The position numbers and the translations under genes were made by a program. From assembly GCF_003367505.1 (NCBI RefSeq), contig NZ_PXXX01000020.1:1-64000 (forward strand): 64,000 nt of DNA, given 5' to 3'. Below the pieces are notes generated by a model. The model saw only the letters and a program-made list of their open reading frames with translations, did not search any database and had not been told where the DNA came from. Below are positions 6,829 to 16,263 of this stretch, in pieces. Position 1 is the first letter of the stretch. The number at the start of each line of letters is the position of its first letter. This stretch comes from Lysinibacillus capsici (GTDB taxonomy: Bacteria; Bacillota; Bacilli; Bacillales_A; Planococcaceae).

Positions 6829-7467
6829 TTAGTTTGATGTTAATACTTCATTTGTTAATGCTTGAATATCGATATGTGTTTTTTCCTTTACTGCATCCTT
6901 TAAAATTTCTGTGCGGAAATAGTGGACGGTCGCTTCAAGTGGAATTGCCAACAGTTTTGAAAGGGCTGATTGATACATATAGACAAATTCTTTGTCAGTA
7001 TTACCACGCTTTAATTCTGCGAAAGCCTCATAAAACTGGTCGAGTTTATCCGCAAATTCAAGTAGCCGACCCTCTAAAGTCTGATCCTTTCCTTCTTTCA
7101 TCCGTTCAAAGAAAATAGCCTGAAATTCTTGAGGGATTTCATTGATAATGAATTTTTCCATCATCTTTTCTTCCACATGTGCGAGCATTTGCTTTAACTC
7201 TGGGCTAGCATGTTTTACTGGTGTCTTAATGTCACCAATAAACACTTCCGCAAAGTCATGATTGATTGTCTTTTCATATAAAGATTTCCAATCAACTGTT
7301 GCACCGTGCATTTCTTCTAACGTTGCGAAAAACATCGCATATTGGGACACTTTCCAAGAATGGGCTGCCACGTTGTGCTCTTCAAATTTGAAGCGACCAG
7401 GGCAACGAATAATACGCTCTAAATCATTAAGACTTGTGAAAAATTGATGAATTCCTATAAAAATCAC
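6829..7467 (-). CDS. HD-domain phosphohydrolase, YfbR-like 5'-deoxynucleotidase
   Basis: 212 aa. Metal-binding HD residues are visible: H36 (NVAAHSW), H70-D71 (INHDFAEV) and D140 (EFADKLDQ), with R21/R25 upstream, spaced as in E. coli YfbR, which dephosphorylates deoxyribonucleoside 5'-monophosphates. Expected cytoplasmic role: dNTP pool balance. The start is uncertain: the GTG at 7467 overlaps the AAAAGGAG that would normally lie upstream of a start, so translation may begin at a non-standard ATT or ATA a few codons in. It is monocistronic and divergent from the gene at 7639. Confidence 0.8.
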   Translation of the reverse strand: MIFIGIHQFFTSLNDLERIIRCPGRFKFEEHNVAAHSWKVSQYAMFFATLEEMHGATVDWKSLYEKTINHDFAEVFIGDIKTPVKHASPELKQMLAHVEEKMMEKFIINEIPQEFQAIFFERMKEGKDQTLEGRLLEFADKLDQFYEAFAELKRGNTDKEFVYMYQSALSKLLAIPLEATVHYFRTEILKDAVKEKTHIDIQALTNEVLTSN

Positions 7468-7638
7468 TCCTTTTTGTTCTATAAGTGCATGTTACTATAA
7501 ACAATACCCTCTTTATACGTTTTTCAAACAATTTAACAATGATTCAGGCTGTGTTTACAAAGGATTCACAATTGCTGATAAAGTAAATTCAGCTGAATGC
7601 TATAATGAAGGGGACTGATGAAAAGGGGAGTACACAGT

Positions 7639-8079
7639 ATGTTTTCCATTTATACACTTCTTCTTTATATACATATTTTAAGTGCTATTCTTTCGATTGG
7701 GCCTTTGTTCGTTGTGCTAACCATTGTAAAAAAAATGCGCATAGCTTCCATGGATGACATGCCACCATATATAGAAGCCTTTAAGGGGGCCATTACGCTC
7801 GTCAAACATTCAGGGCATGTACTAGTAGCCTCTGGTATTTTGTTAATGTGGCATGCGGGCTATCATTGGAATACCTCGTGGATTGTATTAACCTTCCTCG
7901 TGATGTTCGCATCGATCGTATTTCTAGCAAGGGCGTTTAAACCGACGTTGCGTACTTTTAACACACCAGCATTTAATCATCTACAATTTGTTTCACTGTT
8001 GCATCGTAAAACATGGATGTATATAGTATTATTGCTTATTATGCTATGGCTGATGGTAGCAAAGCCCGTTCTTTGGTAA
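7639..8079 (+). CDS. DUF2269-like four-helix integral membrane protein
   Basis: 146 aa from the ATG at 7639, preceded by AAAAGGGGAG; an upstream ATG at 7618 overlaps that site. Four hydrophobic helices (about 3-28, 60-78, 85-105, 125-143). A His near the first helix end (YIHILSAILSIGP) and another in VKHSGHVLVASG match the DUF2269 membrane family, whose function is not established. Single gene, with no strong terminator at its end but a palindromic repeat 50 bp downstream. Confidence 0.6.
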   Translation: MFSIYTLLLYIHILSAILSIGPLFVVLTIVKKMRIASMDDMPPYIEAFKGAITLVKHSGHVLVASGILLMWHAGYHWNTSWIVLTFLVMFASIVFLARAFKPTLRTFNTPAFNHLQFVSLLHRKTWMYIVLLLIMLWLMVAKPVLW

Positions 8080-8121
8080 AAAAGATAATGTCATCTGCAG
8101 AAAAAGACCTTTTCACAAGGC

Positions 8122-8219
8122 GAGAGGTTGATTTGCGTTCCGCCAGCGTTCTTTCCAGGGGGCGTCCGATGAGCCGCTAAATCCCCTAGGAGTGACGCTG
8201 GTTCCTCTCCAATCAACCA
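8122..8219. repeat. Palindromic dispersed-type repeat
   Basis: A roughly 95-bp imperfect palindrome in the 377-bp gap after the membrane protein gene. GGTTGATT (8126-8133) pairs with AATCAACC (8211-8218), CCAGCGT (8143-8149) with ACGCTGG (8195-8201), and AGGGG with CCCCT in the centre. It is markedly more GC-rich than its surroundings and has no open frame. Elements of this style are scattered between genes in Bacillales genomes. The rest of 8080-8424 shows no feature I can support. Confidence 0.6.
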
Positions 8220-8424
8220 TTCTACAGAAGTGTTTTTTCCTTAGCAGCAGTAGCGATCAAATAGCCCATTATTTGAATTAGGGCTTTTATTTTCAATGGG
8301 GAGAAGTGATGAGTGACGACACTCCACACTAAAATGAGTAGTTAACACCTTCACTTTATTTGAAAAACTTTGTTAAAAGCCTTTCATAAAGATTCTATTA
8401 ATTGGTTTGTTTTTCAACACTATG

Positions 8425-8458
8425 AAAAAATCGCCCCCCTTAAGGAGTGCGATTTTTT
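8425..8458. terminator. Terminator of the Bce-like transporter operon
   Basis: AAAAAATCGC (8425-8434) and GCGATTTTTT (8449-8458) form a perfect 10-bp stem overlapping the stop codon of the minus-strand permease gene; it can work in both directions. Confidence 0.85.
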
Positions 8459-10298
8459 AGCTTACTAAGCGTTTAAAATAACTTTTTCGAATTAATACAT
8501 AGCTAATGAGGAAAAGCACAAAGAAACAACAAGAGCTAGCTATGGAAACTTGTAAAAATGCTGTAGAAACCATTGTTTGTATAGCCAAAAGTGTAATTAG
8601 CAAGAGTGTAATAGCTATGGTGAATGGTACAAAAATAAGAATCGCCAATTCTTTAGTGATAATGGTAGCTAATTCATTTCTAGAAAGTCCTAACTTACGT
8701 ATACCAATATACTTTTCCTTCTCTTGTTGTAATGTTGTTTGTAAATAGAAGTACAATATACTCATGGCTGCACTTAAGAAAATTAGACTTAACATGGAGC
8801 CGATAAAGAACATGACACTTTTAACAAACATCTCTGTGTTATATAAATCAATTTTGGATGTTACATAACGTTCTCCAGGTAAAGAGGGTAAGTCACTGGT
8901 AATAATTTTTGCCAAATCTGTGTGGGCTGTCCAATCTTCCAGTTCATAGATATACGTTTTATAAACAGGGTAGTCAATGGTTTTGTAAATGTCATCAGGT
9001 ACAATGAAATAACTTTGTTGGAAGCCAGTAGATAGCAGATTTTGCTCATGGGTGCTGGCTAGTTTTAAAGATTTTATATACAGATCGCTGGCATTGTTTG
9101 TTGTAGGCGCTACATCTCGACTGCCAGCGACGGCAATAAATTCATCTTTACTTAGTTTGTTGTCCTGATGCTGGATCAGGTTATAATCCGATAACGCCAT
9201 ATAGCCAATGCGTTGATCTTCCTTTGATTTAAATTCAATAAAATACTTGTGGGCTTGAACCGTTGATAAAGTATCTTCAAGATAATCAAGATCAGCCTTT
9301 ACCATGTTGTCATCAGCTTTTGGATCAGCAATATATTGAAAGCTATATGGATAATTTTCTTCACTAGTCTTTTTTACATTGTAATAAGAGCTAAATAAAA
9401 TACTTGTACATAGAAAGACACCGCTTAATAGGATAGTAATTAGAAACAGCATATTTGCATGTGATTTCATTTTTGCATTTAAATTGGACGCCAAAAGCAT
9501 ATTTGTTTTTTGAAGATAGGCAGGAGACTTTTCATATATTTTTAAAAACAAACGAAATCCTTGTGTAATAACTAAATAAATCGTACTAAGAATGCTAATA
9601 AAAAATAACAGATAATAAAGGACACTTAAAGTGTCTACAATGGAATGCTCGATTTTTAGCAAGTAAGCTAAAGTGGCAGACATCAAAATACTTAGTATTA
9701 ATAACACATAATGAGGCTTAATAGATTTCTCGATAACTGTATCGCTTTTTAAAAGTTGGATAGACGCTTCTTTATTAATGAACCTCGTAACAACTGTCGA
9801 TATTACAACAAATAAAATCAGAAATAATCCTATGGTTATGCTGATTGCTTGAAGAGGCATGTACATACCGAATGTTTCTGCCTTTAAAATGACTTTTGCA
9901 CCCATTAAGAAAAGAGGTGTAATAACAAGGCCGAGAACGATAGCCGCCAGAATAGCTAAAATGCCAATCAACAGATTTTCACGGAAGACCAGCTTACGAA
10001 TCTGCTTCATGGAAGCCCCAGTAATCATAAATATTCCTAAGGTCTTGGTCTTCTTACGTAAAAATGCTGTGATTGAATAGGTAATGTAAATAAAAGAGAA
10101 TAAATAAACGAGCATACTAGCCAGCATTAAAGAAATTCCAAGTGTAGAGTTTGGATCTAGGCTTTTCAGATTTGGATGAAAGACGATAACAGAAAATAGA
10201 AAGAAAATAATAATAGAAAACATACTACTCAAGAAGTAAGAAACATACGTCCATTTGTCACGTAAAATATTTTGAATCACAATATGATTAAAGCTCAT
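8457..10298 (-). CDS. BceB-type ABC transporter permease (antimicrobial peptide detoxification)
   Basis: 613 aa from the ATG at 10298 after GGTGG; the frame extends to 10310 without a better site. It has the BceB/FtsX plan: helix 1 near residues 18-40, groups of helices to about 310, a large extracellular domain (about 315-515), and three C-terminal helices (520-610), close to the size of B. subtilis BceB (about 646). In known systems the large loop binds the peptide or lipid II-cycle intermediate and the transporter also activates the partner histidine kinase. It overlaps the ATPase gene by 11 bp. The substrate cannot be told from sequence; bacitracin, nisin or similar cell-wall peptides are likely. 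Confidence 0.85.
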   Translation of the reverse strand: MSFNHIVIQNILRDKWTYVSYFLSSMFSIIIFFLFSVIVFHPNLKSLDPNSTLGISLMLASMLVYLFSFIYITYSITAFLRKKTKTLGIFMITGASMKQIRKLVFRENLLIGILAILAAIVLGLVITPLFLMGAKVILKAETFGMYMPLQAISITIGLFLILFVVISTVVTRFINKEASIQLLKSDTVIEKSIKPHYVLLILSILMSATLAYLLKIEHSIVDTLSVLYYLLFFISILSTIYLVITQGFRLFLKIYEKSPAYLQKTNMLLASNLNAKMKSHANMLFLITILLSGVFLCTSILFSSYYNVKKTSEENYPYSFQYIADPKADDNMVKADLDYLEDTLSTVQAHKYFIEFKSKEDQRIGYMALSDYNLIQHQDNKLSKDEFIAVAGSRDVAPTTNNASDLYIKSLKLASTHEQNLLSTGFQQSYFIVPDDIYKTIDYPVYKTYIYELEDWTAHTDLAKIITSDLPSLPGERYVTSKIDLYNTEMFVKSVMFFIGSMLSLIFLSAAMSILYFYLQTTLQQEKEKYIGIRKLGLSRNELATIITKELAILIFVPFTIAITLLLITLLAIQTMVSTAFLQVSIASSCCFFVLFLISYVLIRKSYFKRLVS

Positions 10299-11049
10299 GC
10301 TGTCCACCACCTAGAAAAGCAAGCGTGTCCATAATTTCCTGATAAAAATGCTTGCGGTTGTTGCCTCGATGTATTTCGTTATATAATTTCCCATCTTTAA
10401 TAAAAATAATGCGATTGGCAAAGCTTGCTACATAAGGATCATGTGTCACCATGAGAATAGCCGTATCAAGCTCTTGATTAATTGAGGAAAATAAGTTCAT
10501 GACATCATTGACAGCCTTTGAATCCAAGTTTCCTGTAGGCTCGTCTGCTAACAATAAACTTGGCCCATGTATAACGGCACGAGCGATGGCTACTCGTTGT
10601 TTTTGTCCACCTGAAATTTCATAAATACGTTTCGACAATAGTTCCTCGATACCAAGAAATTGAGCGACATCCTTTAAACGTTGAAGCATTTTTGAAGCAG
10701 GTATGCTATCTAATGTTAATGGCAATAAAATATTTTCTTTCACTGTTAATGTATGCACAAGATTAAAATCCTGAAATACAAAACCTAGTTCAGAGCGTCT
10801 AAATTTGGCGAGCTCCTCATCATTTAATGCGTAAGGATTATGATTGTTTATGAAGATATCGCCAGCGGTAGGACGATCAATAGTGGATACACTATTTAAA
10901 AATGTTGTTTTCCCACTACCTGAAGGTCCCATGACAGCTACAAATTCCTGTTGTTGTAGCTGAAAATCGATACCGTTTAACGCTTTATAGGTGATCTCAC
11001 CGATGTATTCCTTGTGCAAATTGGTTACTTGTAGTATTGTGTTACCCAA
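10288..11049 (-). CDS. BceA-type ABC transporter ATP-binding protein
   Basis: 253 aa, TTG start with AAAGGAG about 10 nt upstream. All ABC motifs are present: Walker A GPSGSGKT (41-48), Q-loop FQDFN (about 92-96), signature ISGGQKQR (145-152), Walker B LLLADE (165-170) and the switch His in VTHDP. It matches the MacB/LolD/BceA group. Together with the downstream permease it forms the detoxification transporter; the upstream two-component genes at 11153-12825 are its expected sensor and regulator. Transcription probably starts near 11080 from an activator-dependent promoter under the dyad at 11131-11154. Confidence 0.9.
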   Translation of the reverse strand: MGNTILQVTNLHKEYIGEITYKALNGIDFQLQQQEFVAVMGPSGSGKTTFLNSVSTIDRPTAGDIFINNHNPYALNDEELAKFRRSELGFVFQDFNLVHTLTVKENILLPLTLDSIPASKMLQRLKDVAQFLGIEELLSKRIYEISGGQKQRVAIARAVIHGPSLLLADEPTGNLDSKAVNDVMNLFSSINQELDTAILMVTHDPYVASFANRIIFIKDGKLYNEIHRGNNRKHFYQEIMDTLAFLGGGQHEL

Positions 11050-11085
11050 ATTAAAACAACTCCTTTATGCTCATTAGATAACTTT

Positions 11086-11154
11086 AGTATAGAAAAGGAG
11101 CGGCACATAACCTATTTCTCTTGATGACGTGAAGATGACAACTTTGTCATCTTC
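11086..11154 (-). promoter_or_regulatory. BceR-like operator and promoter of the transporter genes
   Basis: An 11-bp perfect inverted repeat, GAAGATGACAA with its complement (11131-11154), overlaps the kinase stop codon. Its core ATGAC-N6-GTCAT resembles the dyad bound by B. subtilis BceR upstream of bceA. About 40 bp further on the minus strand is TATACT (11091-11086) as -10, with only a weak -35 (TAGGTT), as expected for an activator-dependent promoter. On the plus strand the same hairpin is followed by TTTTTT. Confidence 0.6.
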
Positions 11155-12139
11155 ATTTTTTAAGACTATTTGAAAAATTAATGGAAAAAGTAGTGACATG
11201 CTCAGAAGATTGTAAAGTGAAGGGGTGCTCTAGTGTAGTTAAAATCTTTTTCACTAAATATAAGCCTATACCTGTTGCTTCACCACTCGTTCGCCCCTTC
11301 ATACCTGTATAAAATAAATCAAAGACTCGTGCTATTTCACTAGTAGGGATCGTCTCACCATTATTTTTTATGTGCAAAGCCGTGTTGTCATAATGGATAT
11401 GAATGGTGCTTGCCATTTCACTATATTTAATGGCGTTATTTAATACTTGATAAAGTACAATTTTTAACCACTTTCGATCTGAATAAATGATTTGGTCTTC
11501 AGCAAACGTCAGCTTTGGAAAAACTTCTCTTATGATAAAGAAATCCTTCAAATCATTGATGACTTCTTGCACGAGTCCTTTTAAAATAATAGGTTCAATT
11601 TTTAAATCAGCTACTAAATGAGATGTGCGCTCATACGTTAATAACTGATTGAGGGTAAATGTCAATTTATTGCACTCTTTATTGATGGTATACCATTGCT
11701 GCAATTCATCAGTGGTCTTGTTGGGTGTAGCTTGAACGATTAATTGAATAACAGATAAAGGTGTCTTCATTTGATGTGCAAAATGTGATAGAACTAGTTG
11801 CTTCTCATGTGCTTGTTCTTCCAATCTTTGCTGTTGGGTTAAAAATAAATACTGTATTTGCCTTAGTTTTTCACTATAGTATTGCTCAATAGCTGCACGT
11901 GGTTCAAATAAATGAAGATCATCCTGTGTGTTGATATTTTTTTGTAAATGATGATAAAACTTTCTTCTTCGATAATAACGACCAAGCAGCCACAGAATAA
12001 ATAGAAAGCTGACAAGAAAAATAAAGTAGGCATAGTGTGAGGATAGGTCATCTAATACATGAATTATCCAAGGTAATAGGAGGAAGCTTATGCTATAGAG
12101 AATAATGATACTAAGATGATCTCGAAAGAATAGCTTCAT
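11153..12139 (-). CDS. BceS-like intramembrane-sensing histidine kinase
   Basis: 328 aa. Two N-terminal helices (about 9-28 and 36-53) with only a few residues between them, the hallmark of intramembrane-sensing kinases that read their cognate ABC transporter rather than a ligand. Phospho-acceptor His122 in SHFAHQMKTPLS, N-box NNAIKYS, G-box TGIGLYLVKKI. The ATG overlaps the regulator stop (ATGA), so the two are translationally coupled. Confidence 0.88.
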   Translation of the reverse strand: MKLFFRDHLSIIILYSISFLLLPWIIHVLDDLSSHYAYFIFLVSFLFILWLLGRYYRRRKFYHHLQKNINTQDDLHLFEPRAAIEQYYSEKLRQIQYLFLTQQQRLEEQAHEKQLVLSHFAHQMKTPLSVIQLIVQATPNKTTDELQQWYTINKECNKLTFTLNQLLTYERTSHLVADLKIEPIILKGLVQEVINDLKDFFIIREVFPKLTFAEDQIIYSDRKWLKIVLYQVLNNAIKYSEMASTIHIHYDNTALHIKNNGETIPTSEIARVFDLFYTGMKGRTSGEATGIGLYLVKKILTTLEHPFTLQSSEHVTTFSINFSNSLKK

Positions 12140-12825
12140 TCACTTTCCTCCACCAATTGATATCCAAGACCACGGATCGTTTTAATCTCAAGTTTAGAGT
12201 GTACGGCTTCCAATTTTCTACGTAATCGACCAATATTCACAGACAAAGTATTTTCCTCAACAAAGGTTTCATCATCCCAAATAGCACTTAAAAGCTTTGG
12301 ACGCGGCACTACATTAGGGTAAGCTTCGAATAATAACTTACTAAGCTGCATTTCTTTTAGCGTTAACAGGCTCTCTTTGGCTTTTGTTTGAAGACGAACT
12401 GTATCTGGATTTAATGTAGTATTGGCTATAGTTATGGTTGTTGTCTCGGTTAAAGCATATTCACCATAGGTACGCCGAAGTAGTCCATTTACTTTTGCCA
12501 TGAGGACATCCAATGAAAAGGGCTTTGTGATAAAATCATCGGCACCATTTTCAATTCCATATACTTGATCAATATCATTAACTCTGGCAGAGACAATGAT
12601 GATGGGACATGTTGAGAGTTGACGGATTTTCCGTGACCAAAAATAGCCATCGTAAGTCGGGAGATTGATATCCATAATGACCAGGTGTGGTTGTATAGTA
12701 TTAAATTCTTCAATAATGTGTGGAAATTGTTGTACAGTAAAGCATTCAAACTGATATTTAGCTAAATGCTCGACAATCAGTGAAGCTATATTTGCATCGT
12801 CTTCTATTATGTATATTTTGTACAT
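12136..12825 (-). CDS. BceR-like OmpR-family response regulator
   Basis: 229 aa from the ATG at 12825, preceded by AGGAAGG; the longer frame to 12870 has no ribosome site. Receiver domain (1-115): acidic pocket EDD (8-10), phospho-Asp52 in IMDINLP, Lys101 in ITKPF. C-terminal winged helix (about 130-229) with LTLKEMQLSKLL and TIRGLGYQL. First gene of a four-gene minus-strand set: regulator, kinase, ATPase, permease. Expected to activate the transporter genes through the dyad at 11131-11154 when the transporter meets a peptide antibiotic. Confidence 0.88.
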   Translation of the reverse strand: MYKIYIIEDDANIASLIVEHLAKYQFECFTVQQFPHIIEEFNTIQPHLVIMDINLPTYDGYFWSRKIRQLSTCPIIIVSARVNDIDQVYGIENGADDFITKPFSLDVLMAKVNGLLRRTYGEYALTETTTITIANTTLNPDTVRLQTKAKESLLTLKEMQLSKLLFEAYPNVVPRPKLLSAIWDDETFVEENTLSVNIGRLRRKLEAVHSKLEIKTIRGLGYQLVEESE

Positions 12826-12907
12826 ACCTATCGATCCTTCCTTTATTCTATATGTATACTGTACCCTCATTTCGAAAAATCTATATGTAATTGGAAACTT
12901 GAGAAAA

Positions 12908-12945
12908 GAGTCACTACAAAAATGGCGTTGTAATGACTCCGGTTT
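12908..12945 (-). terminator. Terminator of the hybrid kinase gene
   Basis: GAGTCACTACAA (12908-12919) pairs with TTGTAATGACTC (12928-12939) with one mismatch; the minus strand continues with TTTTCTC. It separates the hybrid kinase from the Bce-like cluster. Confidence 0.75.
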
Positions 12946-15900
12946 TTAATCTTTAGGTATATGGAAAGTAACATTTGTACCTTGGTTTATAGTACTTTGA
13001 ATTTGTAATTGTTGGCCATAAATTCTTTTAAGTCGTAGATTTGTATTTCTTATTCCTATACCAGAGCTTGTCCCTTTGTAATCTTCTTGCAATTCCTCTA
13101 ATAGAGTGGGGCTAATTCCCACACCATCATCTATTACGCTAATGGATACATAAGTTGTGAAATCTTTAATACGAATACAAACAGTACCGCCTTCTTCTTT
13201 CTTTAATATACCGTGTCGAATGGCATTTTCAACTAACGTTTGTAAAGAAATTGGAGGAATTTCAATTTGTATCGTTTCATCAATATCCCATTCAATCTGA
13301 ATTAATTCTCCAAATCGCTGCTGTTTAATGTAAAGATACGAACGAACTAAATCGAGCTCATGCTGTAGTGGTACTACTCTTTGAAGATTTCTGACATCGA
13401 AGCTGGCATGTAAATATTCACCAAAGTGATGCATTAAATCGATCATTCTATCTGTATCAATAGTACTAAGTGAGGCAATGGTATTAAGTGTATTAAATAA
13501 GAAGTGTGGTTGGATTTGAGATTGCAGCCAAGCACTTTCTAAATGTAGACGTTGTTGAATACTATATTTTAAATCAATTAAAGCTCGACTTCTTACTTTT
13601 AGCTCTAATGCATTAATAGGTTTTGTTACATAATCATTAGCACCATAGGCAAAGCCTGTATAAACATCTTCAGGGTGCTTTCTTATCGTCAATAATAAGA
13701 TAGGTAATTCCAGCAATGAGTATTGTTTTCGTATTTTTTGAATTACAGCATAGCCTGAAATATACGGAAGCATTGCATCAACAATTACTAAATCCCATGA
13801 TTCTTGCTGAATCAGAGCTAGAGCTTTCTCACTGGTTGTAACAGTAGTAATTTCGTATTCAGAGATCGAAAATATACTTTTCATCGTTGCTAAATTCATA
13901 GGGTCATCATCAATTATTAAGATCCTGAAATGCTTATCTGATACCATGGATAACTCTTGTTCATTTGTGGATAGCTGAGTTTTAGCTTGTGCATTAAAGG
14001 TTGCGTATTCCTTATTTTGTCTACTTTCATCTGCAAGAGGTAATGTAAAATAGACATTCGATCCTTTGTTAGGAATAGATTGTATATTTAACGTACCTCC
14101 ATGTAATTCAATCAGTTTTTTTGAAATAAGTAGGCCAATACCAATGCCTTCATCATATTCTTGGCCCTGTTCATAGGGCGAATACAAAAGACTTTGTACA
14201 AAATTGTCCATGCCTTGTCCAGTATCACGAATGTGGATAATAGCCATATGCTGTTCTTCACGAGCAATAATTTCTATAGAGCCTTCACCTGTATACTTTA
14301 GGGCATTATGCAAAATGTTAAATAGGATTTGAATAAGGCGATTTTCGTCGGCTAATACATTTGGGAAACTTGGAGGTACTAAAGATACCATATGTATTTG
14401 TTTACCATTTGCAATAAAGCGGAGGATATCGAAAACTCCATAAACAGCACCTTGAAGATTTACACTTTGTGTATGGAGATGTAAATCTCCTTCTTTTAAA
14501 CGAGTAAAATCCAGTATGTTGTTTAACGTAAAGGACATACTTCTACCTATATCGATAAGGTGTTTAAGATTTTTTTCATCTTCAGTAACAAGTTTGTTAT
14601 GTGGGTTGTCATAAATGGATTGACCTAGGGTAATCATCCTATTCATTGGACTCCAAAGTTTTTCTGCATTACTTGTAAGGAATTCATCTTTTAAAGCATC
14701 CTCGTGTTGTAGTTTAGTCACTAATTTTTGAATTTGCTGAGAGTTCTCATGAAAACGTTTGAACCAATAGCTAGAAAAACCAAGCATGATAAATAAATAA
14801 TCGAATGGATAAACGGGAATATCGAATACGTAAACAGATTTAATGAAACCCCATATAATACCATTTGTGGTGCCGATAGCTGTTAGTGCAATAAAAGCAG
14901 AGCTCCTTTTTTGGTTTTCTAAATACTCTCTAAGAGCCAGTACCACTACGTAAAGAAAGGATACTAGATAAAGTACGAAGAAAATATTCTTCGTAGGTAT
15001 CAGCCATGTCATTGGTAAAACAATCGTGAGTATTGCATTTAAAACATAACAAGCAAAAATCCATTGAAATGTTTTAGTGTTGTGATATTTGACTAAGAGG
15101 ACTCTCATAAACTGAACAAAGAAAAAGGAGGCTCCTAGAAAAATAATAGAAGAAAGCTTATAGGACCATACATAATTCAGATGCAACCAATCCAGTAGGG
15201 AGCGATCAAACGTAATTAATTCATCTGCTAAAGGCAAAAGAAAGCCAAATGTGAAAAGTAAAACGATAGATTTTCGATAGATGAACAAATATACAAGTAT
15301 GCTAAAAAGAGAGAATATGATTAGCATAACTACAATAGTTGAAAGAGATAGCCCTACAATTAATTGATGATGCGTCATCGCTGACGCAGTGCCAAATAAA
15401 ATCCTTTTATTAATAATAGGACTTGTAGGTGTATCAAAATTAGATACATGAAGTATGAGATTAATTTCAGATTGTGTATTAGTAAAATAAACAGTATAAG
15501 GTGCAGCTTGACCTTCATGGTCTTCTGCATTATCTGCTACTTTGCCTGATTTTCCTACTAGCTTTCCATTTATATATAAGGTTGATGCAGTTGAGATAGC
15601 AGGTATACGAATGGCATATCGATCATTATCTAAAGTATTTGGTAGCAGAATTTTTAACTGATAAGTGCCATAGGGTTGAGTCGTTCGCTCATTTTTTAAC
15701 GCAGGAATATTTTGGGTATTATACGTATTGCTATGACTCTCTTTGTTACCCCCCTTATTTTCAGAATTCACAAATTGTCCAGGATAATAGATCCATCCTC
15801 CATCTAAGGAAATAACTTCTTCTTCCGATGTAGTCAAATTGTTTATGTGGACCACACCATCTTTGGCACTAGGTTGATGTGTAGAGGGGAGGAAATAGTT

Positions 15901-15984
15901 TAACCATAATAACCTTAGAAAAGTAAGGACTATAAAAATGGCAATTATAATAAGTAGATGTTGGGTAGAAGCTTTTCTCAACAC
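12946..15984 (-). CDS. Large hybrid sensor kinase: 7TMR-DISM, degenerate kinase, receiver, LytS-like kinase
   Basis: 1012 aa, GTG start after GGAGGG. Order: signal-anchor helix (8-28); extracellular 7TMR-DISM-type domain (about 35-200); seven helices (about 208-410); a HisKA-like stretch whose phospho-acceptor position holds Glu441 (NAEKLWSPMN, where SHELRTPLN is usual); an intact ATPase domain (N-box HNALKY 559-564, DTGQGMD, GIGIGLLISKK); receiver with phospho-Asp736 and Lys788; a second kinase with QPHFLFNTLNTI (His827) and a second ATPase domain (N920, DDGVGIS). The second kinase is the LytS type, which typically partners LytTR- or BTAD-type regulators, so the REC-BTAD protein at 17332 is the likely target. 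The ligand is unknown; 7TMR-DISM proteins often sense carbohydrates. Confidence 0.85.
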   Translation of the reverse strand: MLRKASTQHLLIIIAIFIVLTFLRLLWLNYFLPSTHQPSAKDGVVHINNLTTSEEEVISLDGGWIYYPGQFVNSENKGGNKESHSNTYNTQNIPALKNERTTQPYGTYQLKILLPNTLDNDRYAIRIPAISTASTLYINGKLVGKSGKVADNAEDHEGQAAPYTVYFTNTQSEINLILHVSNFDTPTSPIINKRILFGTASAMTHHQLIVGLSLSTIVVMLIIFSLFSILVYLFIYRKSIVLLFTFGFLLPLADELITFDRSLLDWLHLNYVWSYKLSSIIFLGASFFFVQFMRVLLVKYHNTKTFQWIFACYVLNAILTIVLPMTWLIPTKNIFFVLYLVSFLYVVVLALREYLENQKRSSAFIALTAIGTTNGIIWGFIKSVYVFDIPVYPFDYLFIMLGFSSYWFKRFHENSQQIQKLVTKLQHEDALKDEFLTSNAEKLWSPMNRMITLGQSIYDNPHNKLVTEDEKNLKHLIDIGRSMSFTLNNILDFTRLKEGDLHLHTQSVNLQGAVYGVFDILRFIANGKQIHMVSLVPPSFPNVLADENRLIQILFNILHNALKYTGEGSIEIIAREEQHMAIIHIRDTGQGMDNFVQSLLYSPYEQGQEYDEGIGIGLLISKKLIELHGGTLNIQSIPNKGSNVYFTLPLADESRQNKEYATFNAQAKTQLSTNEQELSMVSDKHFRILIIDDDPMNLATMKSIFSISEYEITTVTTSEKALALIQQESWDLVIVDAMLPYISGYAVIQKIRKQYSLLELPILLLTIRKHPEDVYTGFAYGANDYVTKPINALELKVRSRALIDLKYSIQQRLHLESAWLQSQIQPHFLFNTLNTIASLSTIDTDRMIDLMHHFGEYLHASFDVRNLQRVVPLQHELDLVRSYLYIKQQRFGELIQIEWDIDETIQIEIPPISLQTLVENAIRHGILKKEEGGTVCIRIKDFTTYVSISVIDDGVGISPTLLEELQEDYKGTSSGIGIRNTNLRLKRIYGQQLQIQSTINQGTNVTFHIPKD

Positions 15985-16175
15985 AGCAATTTTTCCCTCC
16001 TAATAATCTCTATCTACCATGCCACGAAATTGGAAAAAAGAGAATATAAAGGATAATAAAAGAATGCTTTAAGCCTATATAAATAGAACAATTTGGAGTT
16101 AGTAGTACTATCGATTTTTTCCTTTTAAATTGAAGGAGGAAAAAATCATTAGTGTTTAAGTTTTCTTTAAGAGGT

Positions 16176-16204
16176 TTGACGTATGATGATTGAATAAGTA
16201 TATC
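16176..16204 (+). promoter_or_regulatory. Sigma-A promoter of the GGDEF gene
   Basis: TTGACG (16176-16181), exact 17-bp spacer, TATATC (16199-16204), about 60 bp before the GTG start. Confidence 0.65.
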
Positions 16205-16263
16205 AAAATTTAAACATAGATAAGATTAACGAAAAAACATCTCAATGGGAGAAATGATCTATT

